DNA of 64,000 nt from Tholera decimalis (taxonomy: Eukaryota > Arthropoda > Insecta > Lepidoptera > Noctuidae): positions 20,163,839 through 20,227,838 of the forward strand of contig OW964562.2 of NCBI GenBank assembly GCA_943138885.2, read 5' to 3'. Below are positions 12,512 through 23,244 of the stretch, piece by piece (position 1 is the stretch's first letter; every line of letters starts with the position of its first letter). Under the pieces are notes generated by a model, which was given only the letters and a program-made list of their open reading frames with translations, made no database searches and was not told the DNA's origin. A program made the position numbers and the translations under genes.

Positions 12512-13077
12512 GAAACCGACTTCAAAAACTATAAAAGCACCAAATGTTAAAAATAATACTATAACCTGCCTATATTAATAAACCTAACCTAACCTACGAT
12601 TAACCTATAATAAAATTTAACAATTTTTTGGAGTCGGTGTCAAGCAATGTACGATATCTAAATGACTATAATATAACTAAAGACTAAGGCCAGAAAAAAA
12701 CAAAACAACAAAACTTAATATTAATTTAAATCGGAAAACAAAACCAAAATACAAAAATACTTTACGATAGATTACCTAATACCTAATATTTAGACACAAA
12801 GAAAAGGATACTAACGTTAATGTTTAATCAATAAAATCAGAGCAAACACAGTTTACACAATGCAACAACGCAAGAAAAGCAAGGAGTTCTAGGATTAAAA
12901 TGGGAAAATACTCTGGAATTACCAGTCGTTTCATTACCTAGTTTGGCACCGACTCCAAACAAATTGTTAAATTTTATTATAGGTTAATCGTAAGTTAGGT
13001 TAGGTTTATTAATATAGGCAGGTTATAGTATTATTTTTAACTTTTTAGTGCTTTTATAGTTTTTTGAAGTCGGTTTC
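12512..13077. repeat. Foldback element with 130-bp inverted arms
   Basis: Arm 12512-12640 (starting GAAACCGACTTC, ending GGAGTCGGTGT) is the near-perfect reverse complement of arm 12946-13077, with only a few mismatches or single-base gaps. The 305-bp loop is A-rich and non-coding. The arms start with the ACCGACTTC motif, and each contains CCTAACCTAACCTA or its complement. A transcript through it would fold into a long double-stranded stem. Confidence 0.9.
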
Positions 13078-15163
13078 TTTTTTGCAATTTATTTTTAAAT
13101 TACCATTATTTTCACCGTAAAAAGAAATAAACTAAATTATCGGTGTCTTTGAGTCTTTTCCCTGCCACCCTGTCTCGCTTGCTCGCGTGACCGCGGCCAG
13201 TAATGTGCGAGCGAGATAAAGAGTAAGAAGCGCTGAGGTAGTATAAGCCCTTAACCGCCTGTGTCTCATGTCGCTGTGCGATTGCATGGAATGGCAAAAC
13301 GCGACCGAAGTCTTACGGGATAAATGCCCTGATTTTCGTTGAGTCGTATATTCTAAACATAATTTATATGGGTTAGGCAATTTATATGGAATAGTGGTCC
13401 CAGGACATTGAGAACCGCAAAACTCACTAATGGTCTGAAAATATCAAAGACAATGATTTTAATTCTTCACAGATTTGTAAACAATAAATCCAATGTCCAC
13501 CTATTTTAAAAATAAAATATTTTTATGATATGTTTTTGTGCTCGGAGATACAAACCAATTTTGAAAATCGTGACCGCTATCTTTTACTCCACAAAATAAA
13601 AGCAAGTTACAGCCACTACATAAGTAGGCATGATCATAATTTTTCTCCTGAAATCTGTCAGTGCTCGCTTTCACAATGCAAACAGAGCATACGATCACTC
13701 ACGATCAAATCATCCACGATTCGGAACCGCAAACCTGGGAAAGATTTATACCTACACCCACCGTTTTGGTCCGATTTCAATATGAAATTTCCGTTTCACA
13801 GTGGACCAACGTTCGCTTTGAAACACTGTGTGTAAACGCAACTCGAGAGTATATATAGTAAATACGGTTAGGTATCAATATTAAAAAAAAAAACTTCAAA
13901 AGTTTAGGATTCACATGGTTTTGGTGCGTGAAGATTTTGATCATCGTGTTAGATCAAATACCAAATTTCAGTTATAGTACATGTAGTTAGTTAGTAGTTG
14001 ATAGGTAGTTACTTCTTCGATGTGTCTTTTATTATTACATCAAGTTATTTTTTTCTGTAAAAATAACCTCGTATTTTCAATTCAAACCAAACATTCACAA
14101 CCGCGGTTCAAAGCGAAGGTTTATCCATATTAATAACACATCATCTGCGGAAGAACTTTTACGAGCAATATAAAAAGGAATCCTTATACCATTCGTAAAA
14201 TGCGACCAATGAAACCGCAGTTAATACAACATATCATTATTATGGCGTACTTCATTGTTTTCCCGATATCTGATCCTACTATTTTCATTAAGTCTCGTGG
14301 GTTATATAAAACCAATAAGCAAGGTAATAAAGCTAAGGTCAATCTTTGGTCGAAAGCTGACGAGTTTATTCTCCCGAGAGTTGAATGCGTAACGATGTAT
14401 CATCCTACATAGTCCAACCATGTCTGAGTACAATAAAGACATGACAAATAGGTAGTTTTCTTCAAAACAATGGTCTTCACGTGATTCTATTCACTTTAAT
14501 TGAGACTGTGTTGTGTTGATAATTTCGTTTGGTATAGTTGAAGAATGGCGTACAATGAGAGAGGCAGCATAGTAGTCTAGTCTATTTACTAGACTTGATT
14601 TTCCATCTTTGAATATAGCGGAAAAGCCTGTCATACTTCTCTACTGATTAAAAACCAACTCAGTTCCTTTAATCGATCTTGCGTTTGGGGTATCTCGTTA
14701 GAACGTTTCCACAACCCCGGCAGGTCATAGGCCCAACCTATATTCAAAATTTAATAATCACGATATGAAAATAATTACTCATAGACTTTTAATGAATACT
14801 ATATTTTAGTGGCAGCATTCCATAAATTTTATTAGGAGCGGACGGATGCCTCCTTATGCGTAGGAACAGTCGTAAACCACGGACGTCGGCGTTGACTTCA
14901 ACTGCGACTTTGTCTGCATGGATTTTGATACACCTTAGTGCTAAAGAAAGATTTTTACAATTACATTATTAGAACCGAAGATTACCCCTTACATACAAGG
15001 AGAAGTGGAAGAGAAGGATGGGCATTTGCCCTACGTGGGGCACAATAGGCTTATAATAATAAAATAAAATACTGTGCGCGGGTGGTATGTTGGATTCGCA
15101 TGGATTCTCTAAGCCCTTGAGAAAATACAGCTATTTTGAAATCACAGACCGACATTAATTGAT
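13078..15163. other. Unassigned spacer in SK intron 1
   Basis: Frames at 13112-13380 and 13501-13858 lack recognisable domains. The GC-richer stretch at 13140-13330 may be a repeat, but I cannot name it. Confidence 0.4.
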
Positions 15164-15562
15164 TTTTAGGGTTCCGTAGCCGAATGACAAAAAGTGGAAC
15201 CCTTATAGTATATGTCTGTCTGTCCGTCCATCCGTATGTCACAGCCATTTTATTCCGAAACTATTAAGACTACACATATGAAACTTGGCAGGTAGATGTA
15301 CTCTGTGAACCTCTTTCTGATTTCTAGACAAATATATATATATAAAATTAAGGGGAGCTCCCCATACATGGAACAGAAACTATTTTTTTTTTCATCGAAC
15401 CTATATTTATAAGTGTGTATCTATAGACAGGTCTTTAAAAATGAAATTGATGTTTCTAAAATTACTTTTTCTTAAAGTTAATCGTTTAAAAGATATACGC
15501 TTCCAAAGTGGCAAAATGTGTCGTCGTCGTCCCTCTAACTTTTATAATAATGGAGTGAAAAA

Positions 15563-15603
<41 letters not shown>

Positions 15604-15790
15604 AGATATTAATAATAACTTTCAAGGAAAATTGGTTTGAACGGGATACAGTCAGTAGTTTCTGAGATATAGCACATTTTCTAAAACCGCAAATAAAACT
15701 TTGCATTTCATAAAAACCAAAGTTATTTTGCGTTGTTACTACGGAACCCTTCATGGGCGAGTCTGACTTGCACTTGGCCAATTTGTTTAT
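15164..15790. repeat. GGGTTCCGTAG-type lepidopteran repeat, full-length copy
   Basis: It opens with TTAGGGTTCCGTAGCCGAAT, then GTGGAACCCTTATAG and a GTCTGTCTGTCCGTCC run. It closes with CTACGGAACCCTTCATGGGC and GAGTCTGACTTGCACTTGGC. The outer GGGTTCCGTAG and CTACGGAACCC are inverted terminal repeats, so this is a MITE-like element of about 620 bp. A (TA)n microsatellite lies inside at about 15568-15598. I recall this repeat as common in moths. Confidence 0.75.
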
Positions 15791-15796
15791 TATTCT

Positions 15797-15970
15797 TAAT
15801 AGGCTCGCGTTTGACTACTGTCTCACTGATGGTAAGCGATGATGTGGTCGAAGATGAAGCACGCTGGCCTATAACTCTTGACTTAAAGACTGGGGGTCTT
15901 TAAGTCAAAAGTTCTAGGCTAGGTTATAGCTAACAGGAAATATAGACCGGCAGGAAATTCCACTCCTTGA
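15797..15970 (-). repeat. LINE 3'UTR fragment (same family as 455-575)
   Basis: GGTAAGCGATGATGTGGTCG, AAGATGAAGCACGCTGGCCT and GGCAGGAAATTCCACTCCTT match the segment at 485-610. A 13-bp hairpin (15878-15890 with 15896-15908) sits inside it. Confidence 0.75.
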
Positions 15971-17459
15971 ATTTTATTTATATGTGTAATATGAAATGAT
16001 AAAACGTCTGTTATACCGCGTCTACTTTCATCAGGAATGTAAAGGTACTTACTGAAAGCCTCTATTTAAACAAAACATCAAGCGGAATCGTAATATTTTA
16101 CTTTTCACAACTGTGAAAATACTTTTTGTTTACTATTATTGAAGTGAGTCATGCATGCTATTTTCTTTTTATTTTATATTTGTTTGTCAACAAAACACAC
16201 TTTACATTCATGATCCTCAGATTCAACGAGAATCGTTTAACAGCTGAAGAGCCATAAAAAATCTCTAAAAATGATTCAGCAGTTTTGGAGTGGCGTTCTG
16301 ATCGAGTCAAACACAATAAAATATCTATAAAATGGAAATCCAAATAGCTGCTTTCAATCCAGATTTGCAAATATTTACATCGTTCCCATTCATACTGCCC
16401 TTATTATCATTTTAATTCATGATTGCTATATAAAAACGATTTAAATCTCGTTCAAGTACTCATTGAGTTGTTACAAACTCTACAGAATTATATGTAATTT
16501 CAATTTATGCGGATCTGTTAACATTAATATCATCAACATCGAATATAGTTGTAATATTTTAATATACCAGAAACCTTTTATGTCCAGAATTACCGCACTC
16601 ATCGGTCATTTAATTAAACTAAATCAATGTTTTTGTTTGCTTATTATTAAACTGGAAAAATATCATTAAAGGTAGGTATCTACTTATAATCATTTAATAT
16701 TTTGCTAAATTATGAAAACGTCTGCTTTGCCGATAGCGACAGTACTAATTAGGTACTATTACACAAATGTGACCACAATCTAGGTGGTGCCTCAAAGAAT
16801 GAACAGTTCAGATGAAACTTGGAATACGGGTAGATATCATGCACTAGTAAAAAGGATTCTCTTATCATAGTAGAACGTATGTAGCTTGGCCCAATTTCCG
16901 ACTTTCACACAATGACACAAGCAGAAGCTAGCTATGCCTTGCCTACAAATCATCGTTTACCTTGCCTATTCCCAATTGTGTTGAGCGTGACTACCAGTCA
17001 TCTGGATGCAGCTGTGTATCAATATTTTGTAGGTCATATAGGCGATTGCTTAAAAGAAATCGCCTATATGACCTCTACAACCAGGGCCCCAAGTCTGCTA
17101 TTTTTATAAATTTGTCATTCCATCACGATCCCATTGTCATTTTGCTAATAGTTCGTAATCTACTAAATTCATAATGGTTGGTCAGTAGTCTCGTATTAGA
17201 ATGACATTGCCGTATTGCCATTATTATAAAACCCGTTAATAGTAATGATTTTCGAAAAACTACCCCTAAATTTGAACATTTATTCATGCCAGATTTTATT
17301 TCTATTTAACTTTTTATATTATTTCGTTCAATGAAGTGTCAGTGGTTGACCATTGGAAAGCCATTATATTAGTAGATTACCAAACTTGTCAAAATCAACA
17401 ATTTTGAAATCAATGATAGACTATTTTGACACTATTGTAATAGCAGACTTGAGGCCCAG
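15971..17459. other. Unassigned spacer in SK intron 1
   Basis: AT-rich. The only notable structure is the hairpin at 17031-17074. Confidence 0.4.
17031..17074. repeat. Perfect 17-bp inverted repeat
   Basis: AGGTCATATAGGCGATT (17031-17047) and its exact reverse complement (17058-17074) are separated by 10 bases. Confidence 0.9.
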
Positions 17460-17680
17460 GTAACTGGATTACATGATAAAATCTGACTAAGGAGTCAGAT
17501 TTTGTTGCTTCTGGCTACCTGCAACGACTATCGAAGATGCATACATGACAGCCGGGACTAAAAGCTTAACATGCTTTTGGAAGGAATCTCGATATAGTAA
17601 TAGTATTTATTTCATAGTATTGTGATAGTAATCTATACGCAGACTGACCTCGGGAAGCGTTGCTTAACCATGATGATGGA
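17460..17680 (-). repeat. 5S-like repeat, reverse copy
   Basis: GACAGCCGGGACTAAAAGCT, then TTGGAAGGAATCTCG, and at the right GACCTCGGGAAGCGTTGCTT followed by AACCATGATG. The last part is the reverse complement of the GTTAAGCAACGCTTACCGAG segment at 4485. Confidence 0.6.
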
Positions 17681-18267
17681 CAGGCTATAAGTACAAAAAC
17701 TCATAAAAATTCAACAACACTAACGTACATTGTGTTTCTACAAAGATACGAGGGGCATACCAACCAAAATCCTTTCCGAGCACTTTATACGGTAGTTTAT
17801 GGGTTCCAAGCGTGCCCCTATCAGCATTGTATCATCGAACCCAAGCTTTTTAGGACCTCTAGTAAATACAAACGAATATAATATGTAAAGTGAGTTTTCC
17901 GCACCGATAAGCTCACCTTACGAGTGAATGATCATAATGAATTTCAGTGTTTACATGTAAAATTATTTTAGACACTTTTTAATGAGCGTTGGTAGGCAAA
18001 TTATGTAAAATAATATGAGGTTATGGGTTTTAGAAGTATGTATACTATGTAAAAATGTTGTATGTAGAAGAACCTGTATACAGGTTCTTCTACATACAAC
18101 TTTTTTTTTTTTAATTATATAATATATTTACAAAAACTAACTGATATGTGAAATATTTTAGTCAAAATAATCTATGCAAAAGTTAAAAACCCGAATAATG
18201 CTCCCACATTGCTCTAGTGTTTTCTCCAAATGTTGGGTTATATGAATATTTAACAGATTATTAATTA
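17681..18267. other. Unassigned spacer with a perfect palindrome
   Basis: No gene signal. It contains the palindrome listed at 18057-18100. Confidence 0.4.
18057..18100. repeat. Perfect 44-bp palindrome without spacer
   Basis: GTTGTATGTAGAAGAACCTG plus TA is followed at once by its exact reverse complement, with no loop. A run of 12 T follows. Confidence 0.92.
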
Positions 18268-18483
18268 TCTATACTAATATTATAAAGCGGAAAAGTTTGT
18301 TTGTTTGTTTGCTTGAACGCGCTAATCTTCAAAAGTACTGGGTGGATTTGGATGCAATTTGGTATGGAAGTAGCTTGAAGCTTGAGGAAGGTTATAGGCT
18401 ACTTTTTACGCGACTGCAAAAAAGGAGAGTTATGTTTTTACCGTGATAGAATCCACGGGAGCGAAGCCCCGCGTGAGTACTAG
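18268..18483 (+). mobile_element. Non-autonomous Helitron, copy 1
   Basis: 216 bp from TCTATACTAATATTATAAAG to a 3' end in CTAG, preceded by A and followed by T, which is the Helitron A|T insertion rule. Near the 3' end CCACGGGAGCGAAGCCCCGC can form the subterminal hairpin. It has a GTTTGTTTGTTTG microsatellite near the 5' end. There is no coding capacity. Confidence 0.8.
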
Positions 18484-19117
18484 TTAAATATACTCAGATA
18501 AGTTAAAATAAGGAATAATTTGTTATCATCTTTATACCTAAATCAACAAAATGAAGTATTTTATTATATGTACATAGGCACTGCGATATTTATGTATTTT
18601 TATGTTTGTAAGGGGGCTCACTGGTCTAAAGCTTTTATTATATTTCAGTTCAGTGTTATCATTTCATATAATAAAATAAGTCCAATGTTTCGAGTGCTTT
18701 CACAATTAAATGAAACGAAGCATAATTATCCACAGTTATATATTATATACGTGTTGTACTATACATAGAGTTTCTGGGTGACTAAAATGTGGCGTGCAGT
18801 TGTTTTAAGAGGTTCTTTTTTTTCGAGGTGGAATATATTTCCATAATTAAGAGGAACATATATCCACTTATCAAATACATATATAAACCATTTCTGTACG
18901 AATATGTCGATAAAGCTTCAATTCAAACGTAACCAAGAAATATATAAATCACACGAAACTCGCTTCATGGAGCGGACACAATCTAGAAACGTTTTAATAA
19001 TGCCTATCAGCCTTGGACAAAAGGAAATAACTTGCATCAGGGTCGCATCGATTTTGTTTGTCTTCAGAATATTTAAGTGCAGTATGTATTGATGTTATCA
19101 TCATTAATTTAGCCATA
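18484..19117. other. Unassigned spacer in SK intron 1
   Basis: No supported feature. Confidence 0.4.
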
Positions 19118-20234
19118 TTTTTAACCGACTTCAAAAAAAGGAGGAGGTTCTTAGTTCATCTTGAACTTTTTTTATGTATAACTCGGAGACGGCTGGACCG
19201 ATTTCGAAAATTCTTTTTTCGTTTTAAAGGGTATACTTTCTAGTTGGTCCCATTGTTATGAAATCAGGATCTGATGATGGGATCCTGGAGAAATCGAGGG
19301 AACTCTTCAAATATTATAGGCACACCTATAGCGTTTTGGGTATTTCTTATAGTACCTTGATCAGCTGCTTTAGATAAGCACCATTTGGGGAAGTTGAACT
19401 GATGATGAAGACCACAGATGGCCACTGAAACTAGTCAATAATTCTGTGCCTCCTGTGATGAGTGATATAAGTAAAAAATCAACACTTTACAGGAGATCAA
19501 AAACAAGATTTTAAAAATTCTAGTTCGTGAACTAAGTGGGCTTGGTTACACATATGTACCTTTTTTTGTAGATAAAAACATTCACTTTCGCTGTGCATTT
19601 TAATTTGTATGGTAAATATTATAGTTTTAAAGTAATTCATGAAAAACTGTAAGTTGTACCTTTTTTATTTCCAATAAGTGTTAAAATTACCTACGTGATA
19701 AATGATACAAGTGCAGTTAAATTATAATGCACCTAAAAGTTGTCTTTGAAGAAGTAAAAAATCGAATAACTCATTAGAATATGTTCCTAACACAATGTTG
19801 CTCAAACAAATGATAAAAATACTACTTCATATATTAGATTGATTTACTTATATTATGAGTATTTTCATAATTTACCTGAATTGTATCAGTTTGCTTAAAT
19901 TCTAGTCTTTTAAATGTATGTCAAATTATACAAATCAAGATATACCCCTCATGAAAATATGTATTTATTGTGTAAATAAATACAATTTTTAGAAAAATAA
20001 TTAACATTTATTAATCTCCTTCAAAACCATTCACTTACAAATAAGCCACAGTTTTATTAAAATTCTTAAGAGAGGTAAATTTAGATCTTTTCAAAGGCAA
20101 GTAGTTTTAAACTTAAAACTAATAAATGGCACAGATCAGTCTTACGCAGGAATCATAATAAGCAATGTGAACCTACTCAGTACAAAACATGGTAACACAA
20201 TAATTGTCTAAATCCTAAAAAATCTAGTAAAATA

Positions 20235-20345
20235 ATAAGAAATCGCTTTTAGCGATAAGACCGCCCATTGTATCACCCTTTTTAGTTGTAAAGTCCTTAT
20301 TGTTTTACTGTTATGGTGTACAATAAAGAATATATCTATCTATCT
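20235..20345 (+). repeat. LINE 3'UTR with (TATC)n tail
   Basis: GCGATAAGACCGCCCATTGT, GGTGTACAATAAAGAATATA, then TCTATCTATCTAT. The minus copy at 37043-37766 shows that this 3'UTR belongs to a LINE reverse transcriptase. Confidence 0.75.
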
Positions 20346-20489
20346 ATAACAAAATTGCTAACACCTTGAAACTTACACAGTGCAGTTCACAGCTTAAAAG
20401 CTGTCAATCTATCCTATATGCAGTAATTCCACTCTATGAGATGGGCAATTTGCAGTAAATGAACATGTAATAATATGAAATCTATACTA

Positions 20490-20725
20490 TCTATACTAAT
20501 ATTATAAAGCGGAAAAGTTTGTTAGTTTGTTTGTTTGTTTGTTTGTTTGTTTGCTTGAACGCGCTAATCTTCGAAAGTAATGGGTGGATTTGGATGAAAT
20601 TTGGTATGGAAGTAGCTTGAAGCTTGAGGAAGGTTATAGGCTACTTTTTACCCGACTGCAAAAAAGGAGAGTTATGTTTTTACCGTGATAGAATCCACGG
20701 GAGCGAAGCCCCGCGAGAGTACTAG
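20490..20725 (+). mobile_element. Non-autonomous Helitron, copy 2
   Basis: TCTATACTAATATTATAAAG to CTAG, preceded by A and followed by T. It is almost the same as 18268-18483, but the GTTT microsatellite near its 5' end is longer. Confidence 0.8.
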
Positions 20726-20931
20726 TAATATTATAAAGCGGAAAAATGTGTTTGTTTGTTTGCTTGAACGCGCTAATCTTCGAAAGTACTGGGTGGATTT
20801 GGATGTAATTTGGTATAGAAGTAGCATGTAGCTTGAGGAAGGTTATAGGCTTTTTACGCGACTGCAAAAAAGGAGAGTTATGTTTTTACCGTGATAGAAT
20901 CCACGGGAGCGAAGCCCCGCGTGAGTACTAG
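20726..20931 (+). mobile_element. Non-autonomous Helitron, copy 3, head to tail with copy 2
   Basis: It begins TAATATTATAAAGCGGAAAA directly after the CTAG of copy 2, so the TCTATAC start is missing. It ends in CTAG at 20931. Small deletions (CTACTTTTT reduced to TTTTT) separate it from copy 2. Confidence 0.75.
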
Positions 20932-21056
20932 TATACATATAATGAGAAAACCTTTTAAAAAAATACCAACCAGTAGGTGACTAACGTTATAACATAACTA
21001 TAACAAAGAAAGAATAAAAAATCCTAATAAGTCTTAGGAGTTAGATTAAGTAGAAA

Positions 21057-22260
21057 TTACTCATCATCAGAATCATCATTATCCGGAGGAGTGTCTTTAA
21101 CATCATTCTTGTAGCTTAGATAGATAGACATATTATTTATTGTACACCATAACAATAAAACAAATAAGGACTTCACAGCTAAAAGGGTGATACAATGGGC
21201 GGTCTTATCGCTAAAAGCGATCTTTTACAGACAACCTTTTGATGGATTTGACACAGAAGAAGACTTCTGTAAAACCCATTAGCGCTCTCATGAATAAAGC
21301 ACAGCAAATCTAATGAATCCTTCTTTTTTTCGGTTGAAATAGTAATGTTGGAGTACTACTACAGTACCGTATTTATTGTAATCATATCGTAAGTTTTACC
21401 CTGTTTAGAACAATCCATGGTCATGTACTCAACATTCTTGAATTCTTTTTCGTAAAAAAGCGGGATATGTTTTCTTAGGTATACAAAACAGATCGAAGTC
21501 CCACCACAGAAAATTTTCATTGGCTGTATTGGTTTTTCTAATAGTACGAATTATTGTTTGAGAAAATGTTGAAATCATAAAACATATCACGAGTCATCTC
21601 AATAATATTAAACTTTGCTGTTTTGTTTGAAACTGTAAACACTAGCTGGTACCAATCTCTTGGCAAGTGAATAAACATACTCGTATGCTATGCTTCTTCT
21701 TACGCTCAAACAACGCATAGTCGGTGTCAGCCTTCATGAGAGTATGACTGGGTACGAAAAATTTATGTTCAATAGATTGTAATTATGGGGATAGTTTAGC
21801 AACCAGCATTAATTGTTATAAAAATTGAATTTTTATTTTGACCCGGGCAACTAACAGAGTAATGATCAGCTTCTTGGCGTTTGGGTTTAAATTCGGCAGT
21901 TGATTTATAATAAAATCGTATTGAAATAAAGCATTGTCGTTCTATTCCCTTCACATACCAGCCACATGTAATAGAAAGCTTTATTTGTTGTTAAATCATG
22001 TATGGTCAAATTAAAAGTCCAAACCTGTCTCTTGTAAAATGTTACGTTCGTTTGCAAGTTGAAGGGTAAACATTGTTGCAAATCAAATATTATGACCATT
22101 ACATCTTCGCATGACTGAGCCAGTTGTTTTTCTTTTAATTTTCTTCGTAAGCAACCTTAAATGCTTTTTGGTGTTCTTTGGTGATCTTCGTCAAATTTGC
22201 AGCCTATGCCTCTGATGCGTACTCAAGTTTCATATTTATGCGATCACATTTTGAACAAGT
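21057..22260 (-). pseudogene. DUF7869-like transposon protein, degraded
   Basis: Read right to left on the minus strand, the blocks appear in the order I know from DUF7869-type proteins of arthropod transposons. First comes a C-x2-C segment (YTCSKCDRINMKL). Next, at 21905-22099, is IIFDLQQCLP followed by VTFYKRQVWTFNLTIHDL. A YSVSCPGQNKN block near 21840 matches the family's YSDxCxGQNRN. IEHKFFVPSHTLMKADTDYA lies near 21770. An acidic C-terminus ends DDSDDE with the stop at 21057-21059. Several frameshifts and stops separate the blocks, and a LINE tail is inserted at 21118-21300. The domain's biochemical role is unknown to me. It is not an active gene. Confidence 0.7.
21118..21300 (-). repeat. 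LINE 3'UTR with (GATA)n tail, nested
   Basis: AGATAGATAGAC, TTATTGTACACCATAACAAT and AATGGGCGGTCTTATCGCTA are the reverse complement of the 20235-20345 unit. It lies inside the DUF7869-like relic, so it inserted after that gene. Confidence 0.75.
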
Positions 22261-22897
22261 ATATTGTGATAGCTCTCCCCTGATTCTGATCCCCGACCTC
22301 GCGTCACTTTACTCCTGCACTACCCCCCGTACCCCAGCCACCCTCATCATGTGCGCACTTGTATTATTTAGCACATCTTGTTCTTCATAAAAAATAATTG
22401 ATTTGGTTTGTGTTTTAGATACAATTTATATTATATCTGTTGACATATATATAAGATTGTGTAGAATGATTTAAGTCAAGTTGTATCACTTTTAACAAAA
22501 ATGGACATGCCGTACATTCAGATTGATAGATACATCTCGATTTGTACCCTAGAGGCATATTGAAAGAATTAGTCCAACGGGATATTACTCTAGTTACATC
22601 AATATCCACGATAAAATATACTGATAAATAAAATGTGAAATTAAATACAATAGCATTTAAATCACGAAGCACGAAAAATAGTGTGTTAAGTGACTGGTTT
22701 TGGGGTAACAACTTGTCAAGTATCGATTTTCTCAAACTTTTTGCCAAAATCCCAATAGTTGTATCACTTTGCACAAAATTTTCTCCGAAACTATAGCAGA
22801 AAGAACGTGAGTTAGACCAGAAAAATCGCAATTTTTTTTTTTTATAATGCTCATGTGAATATCTATGATGTGAAAATCACAAAAAGGGTACAACTCG
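22261..22897. other. Interior of the composite element, unassigned
   Basis: A 138-codon minus-strand frame (22415-22831) is open, but I recognise no motif in it. It may be a decayed upstream part of the same transposon protein. Confidence 0.35.
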
Positions 22898-23244
22898 AGT
22901 TATATCACTTATCACAGGAGGCACAGAATTAGTATTTCGTGGATTGCGATTTGATTACTTGAGTACGGATGTTAAGCACTTTATGCTATCACAATGCATA
23001 TGGAGATGTAGAGCTGATGGTGAAGTACCAGGAAAACTCCTCAAAAATTAACGGCTACGCATCGGGAAAAGCAATATTTTGTAAAAGGTGATAAGTTGTT
23101 GACATTATGGCTTTTGTAACTAGATAAATTACAAACCAACCCACTAAAAAGCGTGAAAAAAATTTTAGCAAATAATAGAACCTATTTAACGAAGAAATTA
23201 AAGTTATTTTTGGCTTTGTAGTGCTTTAATAAGGAAGTTTCGGG

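Larger units (their letters stand above)
19118..23243. mobile_element. Composite transposon region bounded by ACCGACTTC-type ends
   Basis: The left boundary is TTTTTAACCGACTTCAAAAA at about 19121-19140, continuing GGAGGAGGTTCTTAGTTC. The right boundary is GGCTTTGTAGTGCTTTAATA and then GGAAGTTTCGG, a decayed GAAGTCGG. A 34-bp inverted pair with two mismatches (19439-19472 and 22898-22931) brackets the interior. The interior carries a minus-strand DUF7869-like relic, two Helitrons and two LINE tails. I infer that this is the decayed protein-coding relative of the short ACCGACTTC repeats; the nested insertions make its limits uncertain. Confidence 0.5.

Noticed and set aside
12586..12602. CCTAACCTAACCTA as an interstitial insect telomere (TTAGG)n repeat
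   Set aside because: Fewer than three units, and the same string occurs in both arms of the foldback element, so it is part of that element.
15568..15598. (TA)n tract as a regulatory site
   Set aside because: A simple microsatellite inside a common repeat, with no further evidence.
22415..22831. 138-codon minus-strand open frame
   Set aside because: No recognisable motif and AT-rich composition. It lies upstream of the DUF7869-like relic, but no family block is visible in it, so I do not call it a gene.
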